Part shown: piece by piece, positions 1 through 7,282 of the stretch
Numbering within the stretch: the stretch's first letter is position 1
Layout of the letters: each line of letters begins with the position of its first letter
Assembly: GCA_900770255.1 (NCBI GenBank)
Contig: CAAGJN010000057.1
Location: 1 to 32,476, forward strand
DNA length: 32,476 nucleotides
Reading direction: 5' to 3'
Source of the DNA: Clostridia bacterium
GTDB lineage: Bacteria > Bacillota > Clostridia > Oscillospirales > Acutalibacteraceae
Notes under the pieces: model-generated
Databases searched by the model: none
What the model was told of the DNA's origin: nothing
Seen by the model: the letters and a program-made list of their open reading frames with translations, nothing else
Translations under genes and position numbers: made by a program

Positions 1-4
1 TAAG

Positions 5-40
5 ATACGGTGTAACCTTAATTTTGAGGCTACACCGTAT
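5..40. terminator. hairpin at the left edge, probable terminator after tnpV
   Basis: The arms ATACGGTGTA (5-14) and TACACCGTAT (31-40) pair perfectly over 10 bp, with two more G-C pairs inside after a one-base mismatch. The hairpin lies 30 bases past the tnpV stop. The + strand side is followed by a short T run (40-43). The minus-strand continuation falls outside the window, so direction and function are uncertain; it could also belong to the end of the mobile element. Confidence 0.5.
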
Positions 41-69
41 TTTGCCGAAATATTATCTGTAAATTATTG

Positions 70-444
70 TTATACATAGATTAAATCCGTATTTATAATC
101 TCCATCACACGATTATGGATATTGTTCATTTGATGCACCCACAGCATTTGATTTTCGGCTTTGAGTTGTTCGGTTACATTTTCATTTTCGGCAAGCTCTT
201 TTACTAACAGAATAAACATTTCTTCTGCTTGCTTGTCAATATCGGTAAGGTAACTGTTTAACTTTCCGTTTGTCAGCAAATTTATATACAATACCTTGTG
301 ATTTTGCTTTAGATAGCACTTGTGCCGCTGACCCCACATTCCGATTGGCTTTGTTTCTTGTTCGGGTATTTGTAAATTGGGTAGATAATAATCTCCAACC
401 TGTGTGTATGTGCCGCCCATTTGCTCAAAAATAGTCTTTTCCAT
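70..444 (-). CDS. tnpV: TnpV family transposon-encoded protein
   Basis: This 124-residue protein matches the TnpV family from memory. It starts with the family-typical FEQMGGTYTQ stretch at residues 6-15. It continues with GMWGQRHKCYL around residue 35, NLLTNGKLNSYL around 55, DIDKQAEEMF, LKAENQMLWV near residue 95 and a C-terminal NDLIYA-like end (NTDLIYV). TnpV is carried by Tn4451-type integrative elements of Clostridia and its biochemical role is not established. GGAGGT lies 9 bases before the ATG at 444. The gene overlaps the end of the upstream small gene by 20 bases, so the two are probably translationally coupled. Base composition is visibly more AT-rich than the neighbouring genes, consistent with transfer. 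No recombinase is visible in the window. Confidence 0.9.
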   Translation of the reverse strand: MEKTIFEQMGGTYTQVGDYYLPNLQIPEQETKPIGMWGQRHKCYLKQNHKVLYINLLTNGKLNSYLTDIDKQAEEMFILLVKELAENENVTEQLKAENQMLWVHQMNNIHNRVMEIINTDLIYV

Positions 445-634
445 AATCTAAAACCTCCGTCGTCTTAATTCTAAATTTCTTAATCGGTGCGTGAGCAAAT
501 TTGATGATAAGTTCATCAACTGCATCTGTATATCTTCCGTCCGCAATGAGTTTATTTCTTAAATTGTTCAGACTGTTGATAATAATGCTGTGCTCATAAT
601 CGTCAATCGCTAAGTAATATTTTTGCTTTCGCAT
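425..634 (-). CDS. small protein co-encoded with TnpV, function unknown
   Basis: The reading frame encodes 69 residues from ATG 634, beginning MRKQKYYLAIDDYE. The frame is open further upstream, but AAAGGAGGT ends 7 bases before the ATG at 634, which fixes the start. The protein is small, with a central stretch SLNNLRNKLIADGRYTDAVDELI and a basic region APIKKFRIKT. There is no membrane segment or recognisable catalytic motif. Small proteins of this kind commonly precede tnpV in clostridial elements, which supports it being a real gene. Its stop lies 20 bases inside tnpV. Confidence 0.75.
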   Translation of the reverse strand: MRKQKYYLAIDDYEHSIIINSLNNLRNKLIADGRYTDAVDELIIKFAHAPIKKFRIKTTEVLDYGKDYF

Positions 635-715
635 ACGCTCGACCTCCTTTGTATCTACATTGTAACAGGAGATTATCAAGATGACGAATATACGATTTTA
701 TTTTTGAAAATAAAG

Positions 716-757
716 AAAGACAGCGTAAAAAGCATTTCTGCCTTCTACGCTGTCTTT
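716..757 (-). terminator. terminator downstream of tsf
   Basis: The arms AAAGACAGCGTA (716-727) and TACGCTGTCTTT (746-757) form a perfect 12-bp stem with an 18-base loop. On the minus strand the stem runs into the T-rich stretch CTTTATTTTC. It sits about 100 bases after the tsf stop and probably ends the rpsB-tsf transcript before the mobile-element genes. Confidence 0.6.
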
Positions 758-856
758 CCGCCTTCGCAACGCCCATAAAGTTTTATTTTGATAAGTTTTT
801 TTAATTACTTCCTTATGTGGCGTTAGCATTTGGACTGCCTCTTTTTTTGATTGAGA

Positions 857-1789
857 TTATTTGTTACCGGTCATCTTCGCGATTTCCTCAGCATAGTTCT
901 CCTCTTTCTTCTGGAGACCCTCGCCCTTGGCATAGCGAACAAAACCGGTCGCCTTTACAGAAGCACCGAGCTCCTTGGCGGTGTTATCGATATACTTTGC
1001 AACGTTGAGGTCGCCGTCCTTGACAAACTGCTGCTCAAGCAGGCAGCTCTCCTTGCAGAACTTTGCGATCTTGCCGTTGATGATGCCGTCGATAACCTTT
1101 TCGGGCTTGTTTGCCATCTTGGGATCTTCTTTGATCTGAGCGAGGTTAATGCTCTTCTCATGCTCGATGACGTCTGCGGGAACTTCCTCGCGGCAGAGAT
1201 ACAGCGGGCTCATAGCTGCGATCTGCATCGCAACATCCTTGCCCATAGCCTTAAACTCGGGCTTTGCCGCAGTCGCGTCGTCGGTGTCAAAATAAACCAT
1301 AACGCCGACGGAGCCGCCCATGTGAACATAGGTGGAAACGATGCCCTCATGTCTGACAAAGCGGCGGATCTTGAGATTCTCGCCGATCGAGAGAACCTTA
1401 TCCTGGAGGTTCTCCTGGACGGTTCTGTCGGAACCTGCAAGCTTGACATTAAGAAGAGCGTCCACGTCTGCAGGGTTCTCAGCAGCGATAGTCTTAGCTA
1501 TATCAAGCACGAATGCCTGGAAAACTTCATTCTTTGCAACGAAATCGGTCTCAGAGTTGACCTCGACGACAACGCCGACCTTCTTATCCTCATCGTTGTA
1601 AGCGAGGACTGCGCCCTCGGCTGCAACTCTGGTGGACTTCTTCATTGCAGCGGCAAGACCTTTCTCACGAAGGAAGTCGATAGCCTTATCCATATCGCCG
1701 TCGGAAGCCTGGAGCGCTTTCTTGCAGTCCATCATACCGACGCCGGTCTTTTCTCTGAGTGCCTGTACGTCTTTAGCAGTAAAGCTCAT
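857..1789 (-). CDS. tsf: translation elongation factor Ts
   Basis: EF-Ts is the cytoplasmic guanine-nucleotide exchange factor that recycles EF-Tu-GDP. The 310-residue protein has the N-terminal UBA-like domain with the signature TGVGMMDCKKAL around residues 15-26, then FLREKGLAAAMKK near residue 40. The EF-Tu-contacting core follows with SETDFVAKNEVF and HMGGSVGVMVYF. Length is normal for the family. The start overlaps the rpsB stop by one base (TAATG), and GAGGA lies 8 bases upstream inside rpsB. rpsB-tsf is the usual bacterial order, and translation is probably coupled. Confidence 0.98.
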   Translation of the reverse strand: MSFTAKDVQALREKTGVGMMDCKKALQASDGDMDKAIDFLREKGLAAAMKKSTRVAAEGAVLAYNDEDKKVGVVVEVNSETDFVAKNEVFQAFVLDIAKTIAAENPADVDALLNVKLAGSDRTVQENLQDKVLSIGENLKIRRFVRHEGIVSTYVHMGGSVGVMVYFDTDDATAAKPEFKAMGKDVAMQIAAMSPLYLCREEVPADVIEHEKSINLAQIKEDPKMANKPEKVIDGIINGKIAKFCKESCLLEQQFVKDGDLNVAKYIDNTAKELGASVKATGFVRYAKGEGLQKKEENYAEEIAKMTGNK

Positions 1790-2538
1790 TATTTATCCTC
1801 CTCTGTCTCAGCGGTCTCAGCTGCTGCATCTGCTGCCTCTGCCGCGTCGCCCTGATCGCCCTGTCTGCCCTCAATGACAGCGTCTGCCATTGCGGCGGAA
1901 ATAAGACGGACTGCGCGGATAGCATCGTCGTTTCCGGGGATAACATAGTCAACCTCGTCGGGATCGCAGTTTGTGTCAACGATAGCGATGATCGGAATAC
2001 CGAGCTTGTGAGCTTCGAGGACAGCGATCTTCTCCTTGCGGGGATCAACGATAAACATAGCAGCGGGCTGCTTCTTCATCTTGGAGATACCGCCCATAAA
2101 CTTCTCAAGCTTCTCAATCTCGAGCTGAAGCTTGATGACTTCCTTTTTGGGAAGCATATCGAAAGTGCCGTCTGCCTCCATGGTCTTGAGCTGTTCAAGT
2201 CTCTTTATACGGCGCTGAATGGTGTTAAAGTTTGTGAGCATACCGCCGAGCCAACGTGCGTTGACATAAGGCATGCCGCAGCGCTCCGCCTCCTCACGGA
2301 TAGAATCCTGAGCCTGCTTCTTTGTGCCGACAAAGAGAATCTCCTTGCCGTCTGCCGCGATATCGCGGACAGCCATATAGGCCTCCTCAAGCTTCTTGAC
2401 CGTCTTTTGAAGGTCGATGATGTAAATTCCGTTACGCTCCGTGAAGATATAGGGAGCCATTTTGGGGTTCCATCTTCTGGTCTGGTGACCGAAGTGCACA
2501 CCTGCTTCAAGCAGTTGCTTCATTGATACTACTGACAT
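1789..2538 (-). CDS. rpsB: 30S ribosomal protein S2
   Basis: Ribosomal protein S2 of the small subunit, 249 residues from the ATG at 2538. The start MSVVSMKQLLEAGVHFGH is preceded by AAAGGAGG; the frame is open further upstream but without S2-like sequence. Family landmarks are GVHFGHQTRRWNPKM, FVGTKKQAQ, RWLGGMLTNF and DPRKEKIAVLEA. The C-terminus is a low-complexity, alanine- and glutamate-rich tail of about 25 residues, as in many clostridial S2 proteins. It is the first gene of a two-gene operon with tsf, transcribed from the promoter at 2647-2675. Confidence 0.97.
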   Translation of the reverse strand: MSVVSMKQLLEAGVHFGHQTRRWNPKMAPYIFTERNGIYIIDLQKTVKKLEEAYMAVRDIAADGKEILFVGTKKQAQDSIREEAERCGMPYVNARWLGGMLTNFNTIQRRIKRLEQLKTMEADGTFDMLPKKEVIKLQLEIEKLEKFMGGISKMKKQPAAMFIVDPRKEKIAVLEAHKLGIPIIAIVDTNCDPDEVDYVIPGNDDAIRAVRLISAAMADAVIEGRQGDQGDAAEAADAAAETAETEEDK

Positions 2539-2646
2539 TTGTTTTTTCCTCCTTTGGTTTTTCCTCCGCGAAATACAACCGCCGCAACGGTGAAAATTCA
2601 CCGCACCGGGCAGCGGTCAAAAGCTCCGCGTGCGTAATGCTCGGAT

Positions 2647-2675
2647 ATTATATCACACCGTGTATTAAAAATCAA
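2647..2675 (-). promoter_or_regulatory. sigma-A-type promoter of rpsB-tsf
   Basis: On the minus strand, TTGATT (2670-2675) and TATAAT (2647-2652) are separated by exactly 17 bases. The predicted start of transcription lies near 2640, giving a leader of about 100 bases before rpsB. The leader contains a small palindrome at 2588-2603 but no leader RNA that I recognise. Confidence 0.8.
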
Positions 2676-2709
2676 GAAAAATTTCAGGATTTTTAAAACA
2701 CAGCAGTAT

Positions 2710-2736
2710 CGGCCGCAGATCAGCAGTCTGCGGCCG
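2710..2736 (-). terminator. hairpin after the metal ATPase gene
   Basis: CGGCCGCAGA (2710-2719) and TCTGCGGCCG (2727-2736) form a perfect GC-rich 10-bp stem with a 7-base loop. It begins 8 bases after the ATPase stop. A clean T run is missing on the minus strand, so it may work as a 3' stabiliser or a weak or assisted terminator. Confidence 0.6.
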
Positions 2737-2743
2737 AAAACTT

Positions 2744-4633
2744 TTACGATTTCTTTTCTTTAACTCTCATCATGGCGCGCATTGCATTGAGAACCGCGAG
2801 GATCAGCACGCCTACATCGCCGAAAACCGCGATCCACATATCAGCTATGCCGAAGGCACTGAGTATCAGTATTATGGCCTTGACTGCAAGCGCTATCCAG
2901 ATATTCTCATTGACTATTCGCATGGTCTTGCGGGCGATCTTTATTGCTGTCGGGAGCTTCGAGATTCTGTCATCCATAAGGACTATATCCGCGGACTCGA
3001 TAGCGGCGTCGCTGCCCATAGCGCCCATTGCTATACCGACGTCAGCTCTCGTGAGAACCGGCGCGTCGTTGATGCCGTCGCCGACAAAAGCGACCTTGTT
3101 TCCCTCATTGAGAAGCTCCTCCACCCTCTCGACCTTCTGCGAGGGCAGCAGCTTCGCATACACCGCGCTGAGCCCGAGCTTGCTGCCGACCGCCTCTGCA
3201 ACGCGCTCGTTATCGCCGGTCAGCATAACCGTATTCTTTATTCCGAGCTCCTTAAGCTCTGCTATCGCATCTGCGGAATCGGGCTTTATCTCGTCGTTTA
3301 TAACAATATGTCCGATATACTCCGAGCCCTCGCTGAGGTGGATGACCGTGCCTGCCATATGGCAGTCGTGCCAATGCGCGCCGGCCATATCCATGAGTTT
3401 ACCGTTGCCGACAAAATACGTTTTTCCATCGATCACAGCTTCAAGTCCCATGCCCGCATGCTCTGTTATCTTGCCGATGCGGCTTTTGTCGATATGTCCC
3501 TTATGCGCTGCGACTATAGACTCGCCTACCGGGTGCGTAGAATAGCTCTCGGCTGCGGCTGCGATATCGAGCAGATGCGCTTCGGTAATATTCGTCGGAT
3601 GTATTGCGTTGACTGCAAATGTGCCCTTGGTAAGAGTACCCGTCTTGTCAAACACGACTGTATCGATCTTTGAAAGCGTCTCAAGGTAGTTAGCGCCCTT
3701 TATAAGGATACCGTCACGCGAAGCGCCGCCGATGCCGCCGAAGAACGACAGGGGTACGGACACAACAAGCGCGCAGGGACATGAAACGACGAGGAAGGTG
3801 AGCGCACGCTCGATCCAGCTGCTCCAAAGGCTCCACTCGCCTATTCTCCCCGAGCTCAGTCCGATCGCGAGCGGCGGAATAACAGCAAGCACGACTGCGC
3901 CGATAACAACACAGGGAGTGTACCAGCGCGAGAAACGGGTAATAAAGTTCTCCGCCTTAGCCTTTTTCTCTGAGGAATTCTCAACGAGCTCAAGGATCTT
4001 TGCGACCGTGCTCTCCTCAAATCGGCTCTGAGTACTAACCCGGATAACGCCGCTGAGATTTATAGTGCCGCTGGTCACTCTGTCGCCTACGGTCTTATCT
4101 GCCGGAAGGCTCTCGCCTGTCAGCGCCGCGGTATTGACGGAAGTCGCGCCCTCTATTATCTCGCCGTCAAGCGGGATCTTTTCGCCGGGGCGTATAATTA
4201 TCGTCTCTCCGAGCTCTACCTCCTCGGGCGACACAGTCTCCTCTTTGCCGTCTCTCTCAACTACTGCGTAGTCGGGTCTAATATCCATGAGCGCCGATAT
4301 TGACTTACGGCTCTTACCGACCGCTATGCTCTGGAACAGCTCGCCTATCTGATAAAATATCATAACGGCTGCGGCCTCGCGGTAATCGCCGATGCCAAAT
4401 GCGCCGATCGTCGCTATCGCCATAAGAAAATGCTCATCGAAAACCTGACCGTGCACTATGTTTCTTACGGCATCCCACAGCACATCGTAGCCTATCACCA
4501 GATAAGGTACTGCAAAGAGCACAAACTCCAGCCAACCGTCTATCTTGAGCATCGCTGTCACAGCCCAGACGACCGCGGTCAGCACGACGGACACTATGAT
4601 TCTTGCGAGCGTTTTCTTCTGCTTCCTTGTCAT
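2744..4633 (-). CDS. zinc/cadmium-exporting P1B-type ATPase
   Basis: Heavy-metal P-type ATPase that uses ATP to expel Zn(II), Cd(II) or Pb(II) across the membrane. In order it shows two N-terminal membrane helix pairs, the actuator TGES motif, the transport motif SCPCAL (near residue 285), DKTGTLT (near 325, phosphorylated Asp), HP in the nucleotide domain, TGDN and GDGINDAP (near 515). The last membrane pair carries FGDVGV, the D-x-G signature of the P1B-2 (ZntA/CadA) class. The usual N-terminal HMA domain is absent; it is encoded by the separate upstream gene. The ATG at 4633, 8 bases after AGAGGG, fits better than the GTG at 4642, which lies inside that ribosome site. Substrate is inferred from the ATPase class, the HMA motif and the repressor. 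Confidence 0.93.
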   Translation of the reverse strand: MTRKQKKTLARIIVSVVLTAVVWAVTAMLKIDGWLEFVLFAVPYLVIGYDVLWDAVRNIVHGQVFDEHFLMAIATIGAFGIGDYREAAAVMIFYQIGELFQSIAVGKSRKSISALMDIRPDYAVVERDGKEETVSPEEVELGETIIIRPGEKIPLDGEIIEGATSVNTAALTGESLPADKTVGDRVTSGTINLSGVIRVSTQSRFEESTVAKILELVENSSEKKAKAENFITRFSRWYTPCVVIGAVVLAVIPPLAIGLSSGRIGEWSLWSSWIERALTFLVVSCPCALVVSVPLSFFGGIGGASRDGILIKGANYLETLSKIDTVVFDKTGTLTKGTFAVNAIHPTNITEAHLLDIAAAAESYSTHPVGESIVAAHKGHIDKSRIGKITEHAGMGLEAVIDGKTYFVGNGKLMDMAGAHWHDCHMAGTVIHLSEGSEYIGHIVINDEIKPDSADAIAELKELGIKNTVMLTGDNERVAEAVGSKLGLSAVYAKLLPSQKVERVEELLNEGNKVAFVGDGINDAPVLTRADVGIAMGAMGSDAAIESADIVLMDDRISKLPTAIKIARKTMRIVNENIWIALAVKAIILILSAFGIADMWIAVFGDVGVLILAVLNAMRAMMRVKEKKS

Positions 4634-4646
4634 CTGAGACACCCTC

Positions 4647-4865
4647 TTAAAGAATTATGGTGCAATCGGGCTCCACTTTCTTAGCTTTTTTGACAACTTC
4701 CCTGAGCACCTTATCAAACTCAGCGTCATCCGCCTCAAGGGTCATTTTCTGAGTAAAGAAGTTGACGCTGACAAATTTGACTCCCTCCACCTTCCGGATC
4801 GCATCTTCCATCTTTGCCGCGCAGTTTGCGCAATCAAGATCCTCAAGCTTAAATGTTTTCTTCAT
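4647..4865 (-). CDS. stand-alone HMA-domain metal-binding protein
   Basis: A 72-residue soluble heavy-metal-associated domain. The metal loop is DCANCAAKME (around residues 9-18). The Asp before CxxC is typical of zinc/cadmium HMA domains, whereas copper domains usually have Thr-Cys. A third Cys lies near the end (PDCTIIL) and could add a ligand. It probably delivers metal to, or regulates, the ATPase encoded 13 bases downstream, which lacks its own HMA domain. Its ATG at 4865 lies 17 bases inside the end of the repressor gene and has a GAGG-type ribosome site, so the three genes form one operon. Confidence 0.88.
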   Translation of the reverse strand: MKKTFKLEDLDCANCAAKMEDAIRKVEGVKFVSVNFFTQKMTLEADDAEFDKVLREVVKKAKKVEPDCTIIL

Positions 4866-5208
4866 TGTTTTCCTTCCTCTCTTCAATAAGATGTTCAAAG
4901 CCTTTAGCTATTATCGTTCTGACGTGATCATCAGAGAGAAAATAATAGATGGTTTTTCCTTCGCGGCGGTTAGATACGAGGTTCGCATCCTTGAGTATCT
5001 TGAGCTGGTGCGATATCGCCGACTGGGTCATTCCGAGCAGTTCAGCTATAGCGCAGACGCACATCTCCGACTCAAAGAGTGAAAACAGGATCTTCACGCG
5101 CGTAGTATCGCCAAAAAGTCTGAATAGGTCGGACAGGTCGCAGAGCAGCTCATCCGTCGGGAGCTCGTGACGCACCATATCGAGCAACTCATCATGATTA
5201 TGTTCCAT
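4849..5208 (-). CDS. ArsR/SmtB-family metal-sensing repressor
   Basis: A 119-residue winged-helix repressor that would release DNA on binding metal. The recognition region is AELLGMTQSAISHQLKIL (about residues 55-72), followed by the wing RREGKTIYYF. Two candidate metal sites are visible. The first is an alpha-5 site D93-x-H95 with H106 and E109, the same ligand pattern and spacing as the SmtB zinc sensor. The second is an alpha-3 Cys pair C50-V-C52 with an N-terminal C23 and His residues, recalling CadC. It is first in the operon and very probably autoregulates through the repeats at 5223-5294. GGAGG precedes the ATG by about 7 bases. Confidence 0.93.
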   Translation of the reverse strand: MEHNHDELLDMVRHELPTDELLCDLSDLFRLFGDTTRVKILFSLFESEMCVCAIAELLGMTQSAISHQLKILKDANLVSNRREGKTIYYFLSDDHVRTIIAKGFEHLIEERKENNEENI

Positions 5209-5222
5209 TATTTTGACCTCCG

Positions 5223-5294
5223 TTCATATGTCCCTTTATTCATATGTTCGTTTATTCATATGTTTCATTGTTCATATGATAGTATTTTCATATG
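5223..5294 (-). promoter_or_regulatory. operator array of five TTCATATG boxes with 16-bp period
   Basis: CATATG occurs at 5225, 5241, 5257, 5273 and 5289, so successive copies are exactly 16 bp apart. Each copy is preceded by TT on the + strand, giving TTCATATG (CATATGAA in the direction of transcription). The array runs from the spacer and -10 of the promoter down to the ribosome binding site of the repressor gene. AT-rich sites with TGAA/TTCA elements are typical of ArsR/SmtB operators, so this is probably the repressor's binding region. Confidence 0.75.
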
Positions 5295-5304
5295 TAATTG
5301 TCAA
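5276..5304 (-). promoter_or_regulatory. promoter of the metal-efflux operon
   Basis: On the minus strand a perfect TTGACA (5299-5304) is followed after 17 bases by TATCAT (5276-5281). Two of the CATATG boxes fall in the spacer and across the -10, so repressor binding would block RNA polymerase directly. Confidence 0.75.
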
Positions 5305-5340
5305 TAGTATTTTCAAAAAATTTTTAAATTTTCAAAGAAA

Positions 5341-5369
5341 CAGCCCCGAGGGAATCACCCCCGGGGCTG
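5341..5369 (-). terminator. terminator after the 5382-6161 gene pair
   Basis: CAGCCCC (5341-5347) pairs with GGGGCTG (5363-5369), and the inner bases extend the stem with further G-C pairs. On the minus strand it is followed by TTTCTTTG and more T-rich sequence. It separates the two small membrane-protein genes from the metal operon. Confidence 0.8.
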
Positions 5370-5381
5370 AGAAGGTCAAAT

Positions 5382-5846
5382 TCAGTTTTTATCGTCAGAC
5401 AGAAAGTTTTTTCTGAAATCATCGCTGATTTGAGCGAGGCTTTCTATATGTATCTTTCCGTTTTTCAAAAACACCGTCACCGAGTCTGAATTATATCTCA
5501 TACCGACGCGATCGTCGGCTGAAAAGTGCTTCTTTTTGCCGAACATGGTCGAATAGATATATGTTCCGTCCGCAAGCCTCACCGCTCTTTGATTGAGCTG
5601 ACAGGCCATGGCCACGGCTCCGAAGATCATAAATCCGATTCCGGGGATAGCCTGGAACCATTTCTTTTCAGCGCACAGCACAATCAGGAATACCGCACCG
5701 ATGACATACATGGCCATTCCGAAGAAAAACATCCACTTCGGCATATACACAACGCACTCGGGCGTCAGAGGAGTTTTCACAAATCGCACGACAAAATATA
5801 TTATCCCCGCGACCGCCACCACGGCGGCAACAACGGCAGGTATCAT
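5382..5846 (-). CDS. membrane protein of unknown function with C-terminal PH-like soluble part
   Basis: I do not recognise a named family. The 154-residue protein has three hydrophobic segments: about residues 2-22, 39-61 and 66-83. A soluble C-terminal half (85-154) follows, with a strand-rich pattern (GTYIYSTMFGKKKHFS, SVTVFLKNGKIHIES) resembling the PH-like domains of other small Firmicute membrane proteins. The resemblance is structural guesswork. GAGGTGA precedes the ATG. The gene lies 12 bases after the next upstream membrane-protein gene and ends just before a strong terminator, so the two are probably co-transcribed. Confidence 0.7.
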   Translation of the reverse strand: MIPAVVAAVVAVAGIIYFVVRFVKTPLTPECVVYMPKWMFFFGMAMYVIGAVFLIVLCAEKKWFQAIPGIGFMIFGAVAMACQLNQRAVRLADGTYIYSTMFGKKKHFSADDRVGMRYNSDSVTVFLKNGKIHIESLAQISDDFRKNFLSDDKN

Positions 5847-5858
5847 TTCATCACCTCA

Positions 5859-6161
5859 TTAAAAAACGTTCAGGTTTTTGAGCAGGAATATGACTGCGAC
5901 TATCCACGCGGCATCCACAACATAGGCCGAAATTGTGAGCAGTTTGTTCGAGTCGCAGTTTTTGATAACACCGATTACACGCAGTATAAAGAACGAAAGA
6001 ATAAACACTGTGCTGATTATCAGCACAACCAGCATCGGCGCGGAGCCGACTCCGTATTTGGACACGGCGTCTACGATCTGCGTTATAAACATCGCTATCG
6101 CTCCGAGAATATCAAGCAGAGCAGCTATATTTGTAATTTTCGCAAGCACATTATTTTTCAT
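5859..6161 (-). CDS. small integral membrane protein, function unknown, start uncertain
   Basis: From ATG 6161 the protein has 100 residues and three predicted membrane segments (roughly 8-30, 40-62 and 75-96). The family is not recognised. The start is a real question. The strongest ribosome site, AAGGAGG at 6189-6195, lies 27 bases before this ATG but 9 bases before an in-frame CTG at 6179; a GTG at 6224 would make a longer protein without a good ribosome site. The gene probably forms a two-gene operon with the following membrane-protein gene. Confidence 0.65.
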   Translation of the reverse strand: MKNNVLAKITNIAALLDILGAIAMFITQIVDAVSKYGVGSAPMLVVLIISTVFILSFFILRVIGVIKNCDSNKLLTISAYVVDAAWIVAVIFLLKNLNVF

Positions 6162-6263
6162 ATCCGGTTTGAGGCGCAGTGCGTCTCCCCTCCTTACGAT
6201 CAGCTTTCCTAAAGATTTTAGCACAAAAAAACAATTTAATCAACACCGAACAGAAAAAGTACA

Positions 6264-6287
6264 GCGGCAATCAAAAAAGATCGCCGC
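6264..6287 (-). terminator. terminator of the D-lactate dehydrogenase gene
   Basis: GCGGCAATC (6264-6272) and GATCGCCGC (6279-6287) form a 9-bp stem with one wobble pair around a 6-base loop, beginning 5 bases after the stop codon. On the minus strand it is followed by TGTACTTTTTC. Confidence 0.75.
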
Positions 6288-6292
6288 CGGGA

Positions 6293-7282
6293 TTATTTTA
6301 CTATATTTGATTGTATCGGCTCTCCCCTGTCAAAGCTCGCGGCATTTTCAAGCGTAGTCTCGCTTATCGCCTCGAGTGCCTCGCGGGTCAGAAAGCCCTG
6401 ATGCGAGGTTATTATAACGTTTGGAAATGACAGCAGCCGCGCTGTGACCGAGGTCTCGAGGATATCGTCCTCGCGGTTTTCAAAAACATTGTGCGTCTCC
6501 TCCTCATAGACGTCGAGCCCTACTCCCATAAATTTATGCTGTCTTATACCTTTTATGAGGTCGGATGTGCTTATCAGCGCACCGCGCGAGGTGTTGACCA
6601 GGATAACCCCGTCCTTCATTTTCTCTATCGCATCGAGGTCGATCATATGATAGGTCTCCTCGGTCAGCGGGCAGTGGAGGGATATCAGATCACTTTTTGA
6701 GAGCAGCTCATCAAGCTCAACATATCGCACAAAGTCAAGTGACGGGTTCTGGTATTTATCGTAGGCTATAACGCTCATACCGAGCCCGCGGCACGCGCGT
6801 GCAAAAGCTGCGCCTATCTTTCCCGTACCCACTACGCCGGCAGTCCTGCCGCAGAAGTTCACTCCGGTAAGCCCCACAAGGCTGAAATTATTCTCGCGCA
6901 CCTTGATATACGCCTTGTGAATACGGCGATTCACAGCGAAAGCAAGCGCCATGGCGTGTTCGGCGATAGCCTCTGGCGAATAATTCGGCACGCGCATTAC
7001 CGTCAGCCCGCGCACCTGCGCTGTCTGCAGATCGACGTTGTTATATCCGGCGCACCGCATCAGTATAAGCTTCACACCGTTATCGGCAAGCCGATCGATA
7101 ACCGTTGCACCGACATCCGACGCGACAAACAGACATACCGCGTCGTAGCCCTCGGACAGCGCAACGGTACGGTGCGAGATATCGGTTTTCAAATAGTCTA
7201 TGCTTATGCCGTCATACTTGGGCAAAAGCTTATCGAAAGCCTCGCGGTCATACAGCTTGGTATCATAAAAAAGAATTTTCAT
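6293..7282 (-). CDS. ldhA: D-lactate dehydrogenase (D-2-hydroxyacid dehydrogenase family)
   Basis: NADH-dependent reduction of pyruvate to D-lactate in the cytoplasm, a fermentative route to regenerate NAD+. The 329-residue protein has the N-terminal catalytic fold, the Rossmann motif GTGKIG near residue 150, and VNTSRGALI with the catalytic Arg. Then come LDVYEEE with the catalytic Glu and TSHQGFLTREA with the catalytic His. The segment between Glu and His is of the D-LDH type. The ATG at 7282 is preceded by GGGAGTGG and begins MKILFYDTK, typical of the family. The frame is open upstream but that sequence overlaps the leader. It stands alone, with its own terminator. Other 2-hydroxyacids are possible substrates. 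Confidence 0.9.
   Translation of the reverse strand: MKILFYDTKLYDREAFDKLLPKYDGISIDYLKTDISHRTVALSEGYDAVCLFVASDVGATVIDRLADNGVKLILMRCAGYNNVDLQTAQVRGLTVMRVPNYSPEAIAEHAMALAFAVNRRIHKAYIKVRENNFSLVGLTGVNFCGRTAGVVGTGKIGAAFARACRGLGMSVIAYDKYQNPSLDFVRYVELDELLSKSDLISLHCPLTEETYHMIDLDAIEKMKDGVILVNTSRGALISTSDLIKGIRQHKFMGVGLDVYEEETHNVFENREDDILETSVTARLLSFPNVIITSHQGFLTREALEAISETTLENAASFDRGEPIQSNIVK

Noticed and set aside
851..1855. Long open frame (334 codons) on the + strand opposite tsf
   Set aside because: It mirrors tsf with no ribosome site and low-complexity composition at its end; codon bias of the real gene explains it.
2588..2603. Palindrome CGGTGAA-AA-TTCACCG in the rpsB leader as an operator
   Set aside because: It is short, AT-centred and downstream of the promoter, with no link to a known regulator.
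5526..6212. Open frame of 228 codons on the + strand across the two small membrane-protein genes
   Set aside because: It is rich in His, Arg and Tyr, typical of an antisense frame, and the minus-strand genes have ribosome sites and membrane segments.
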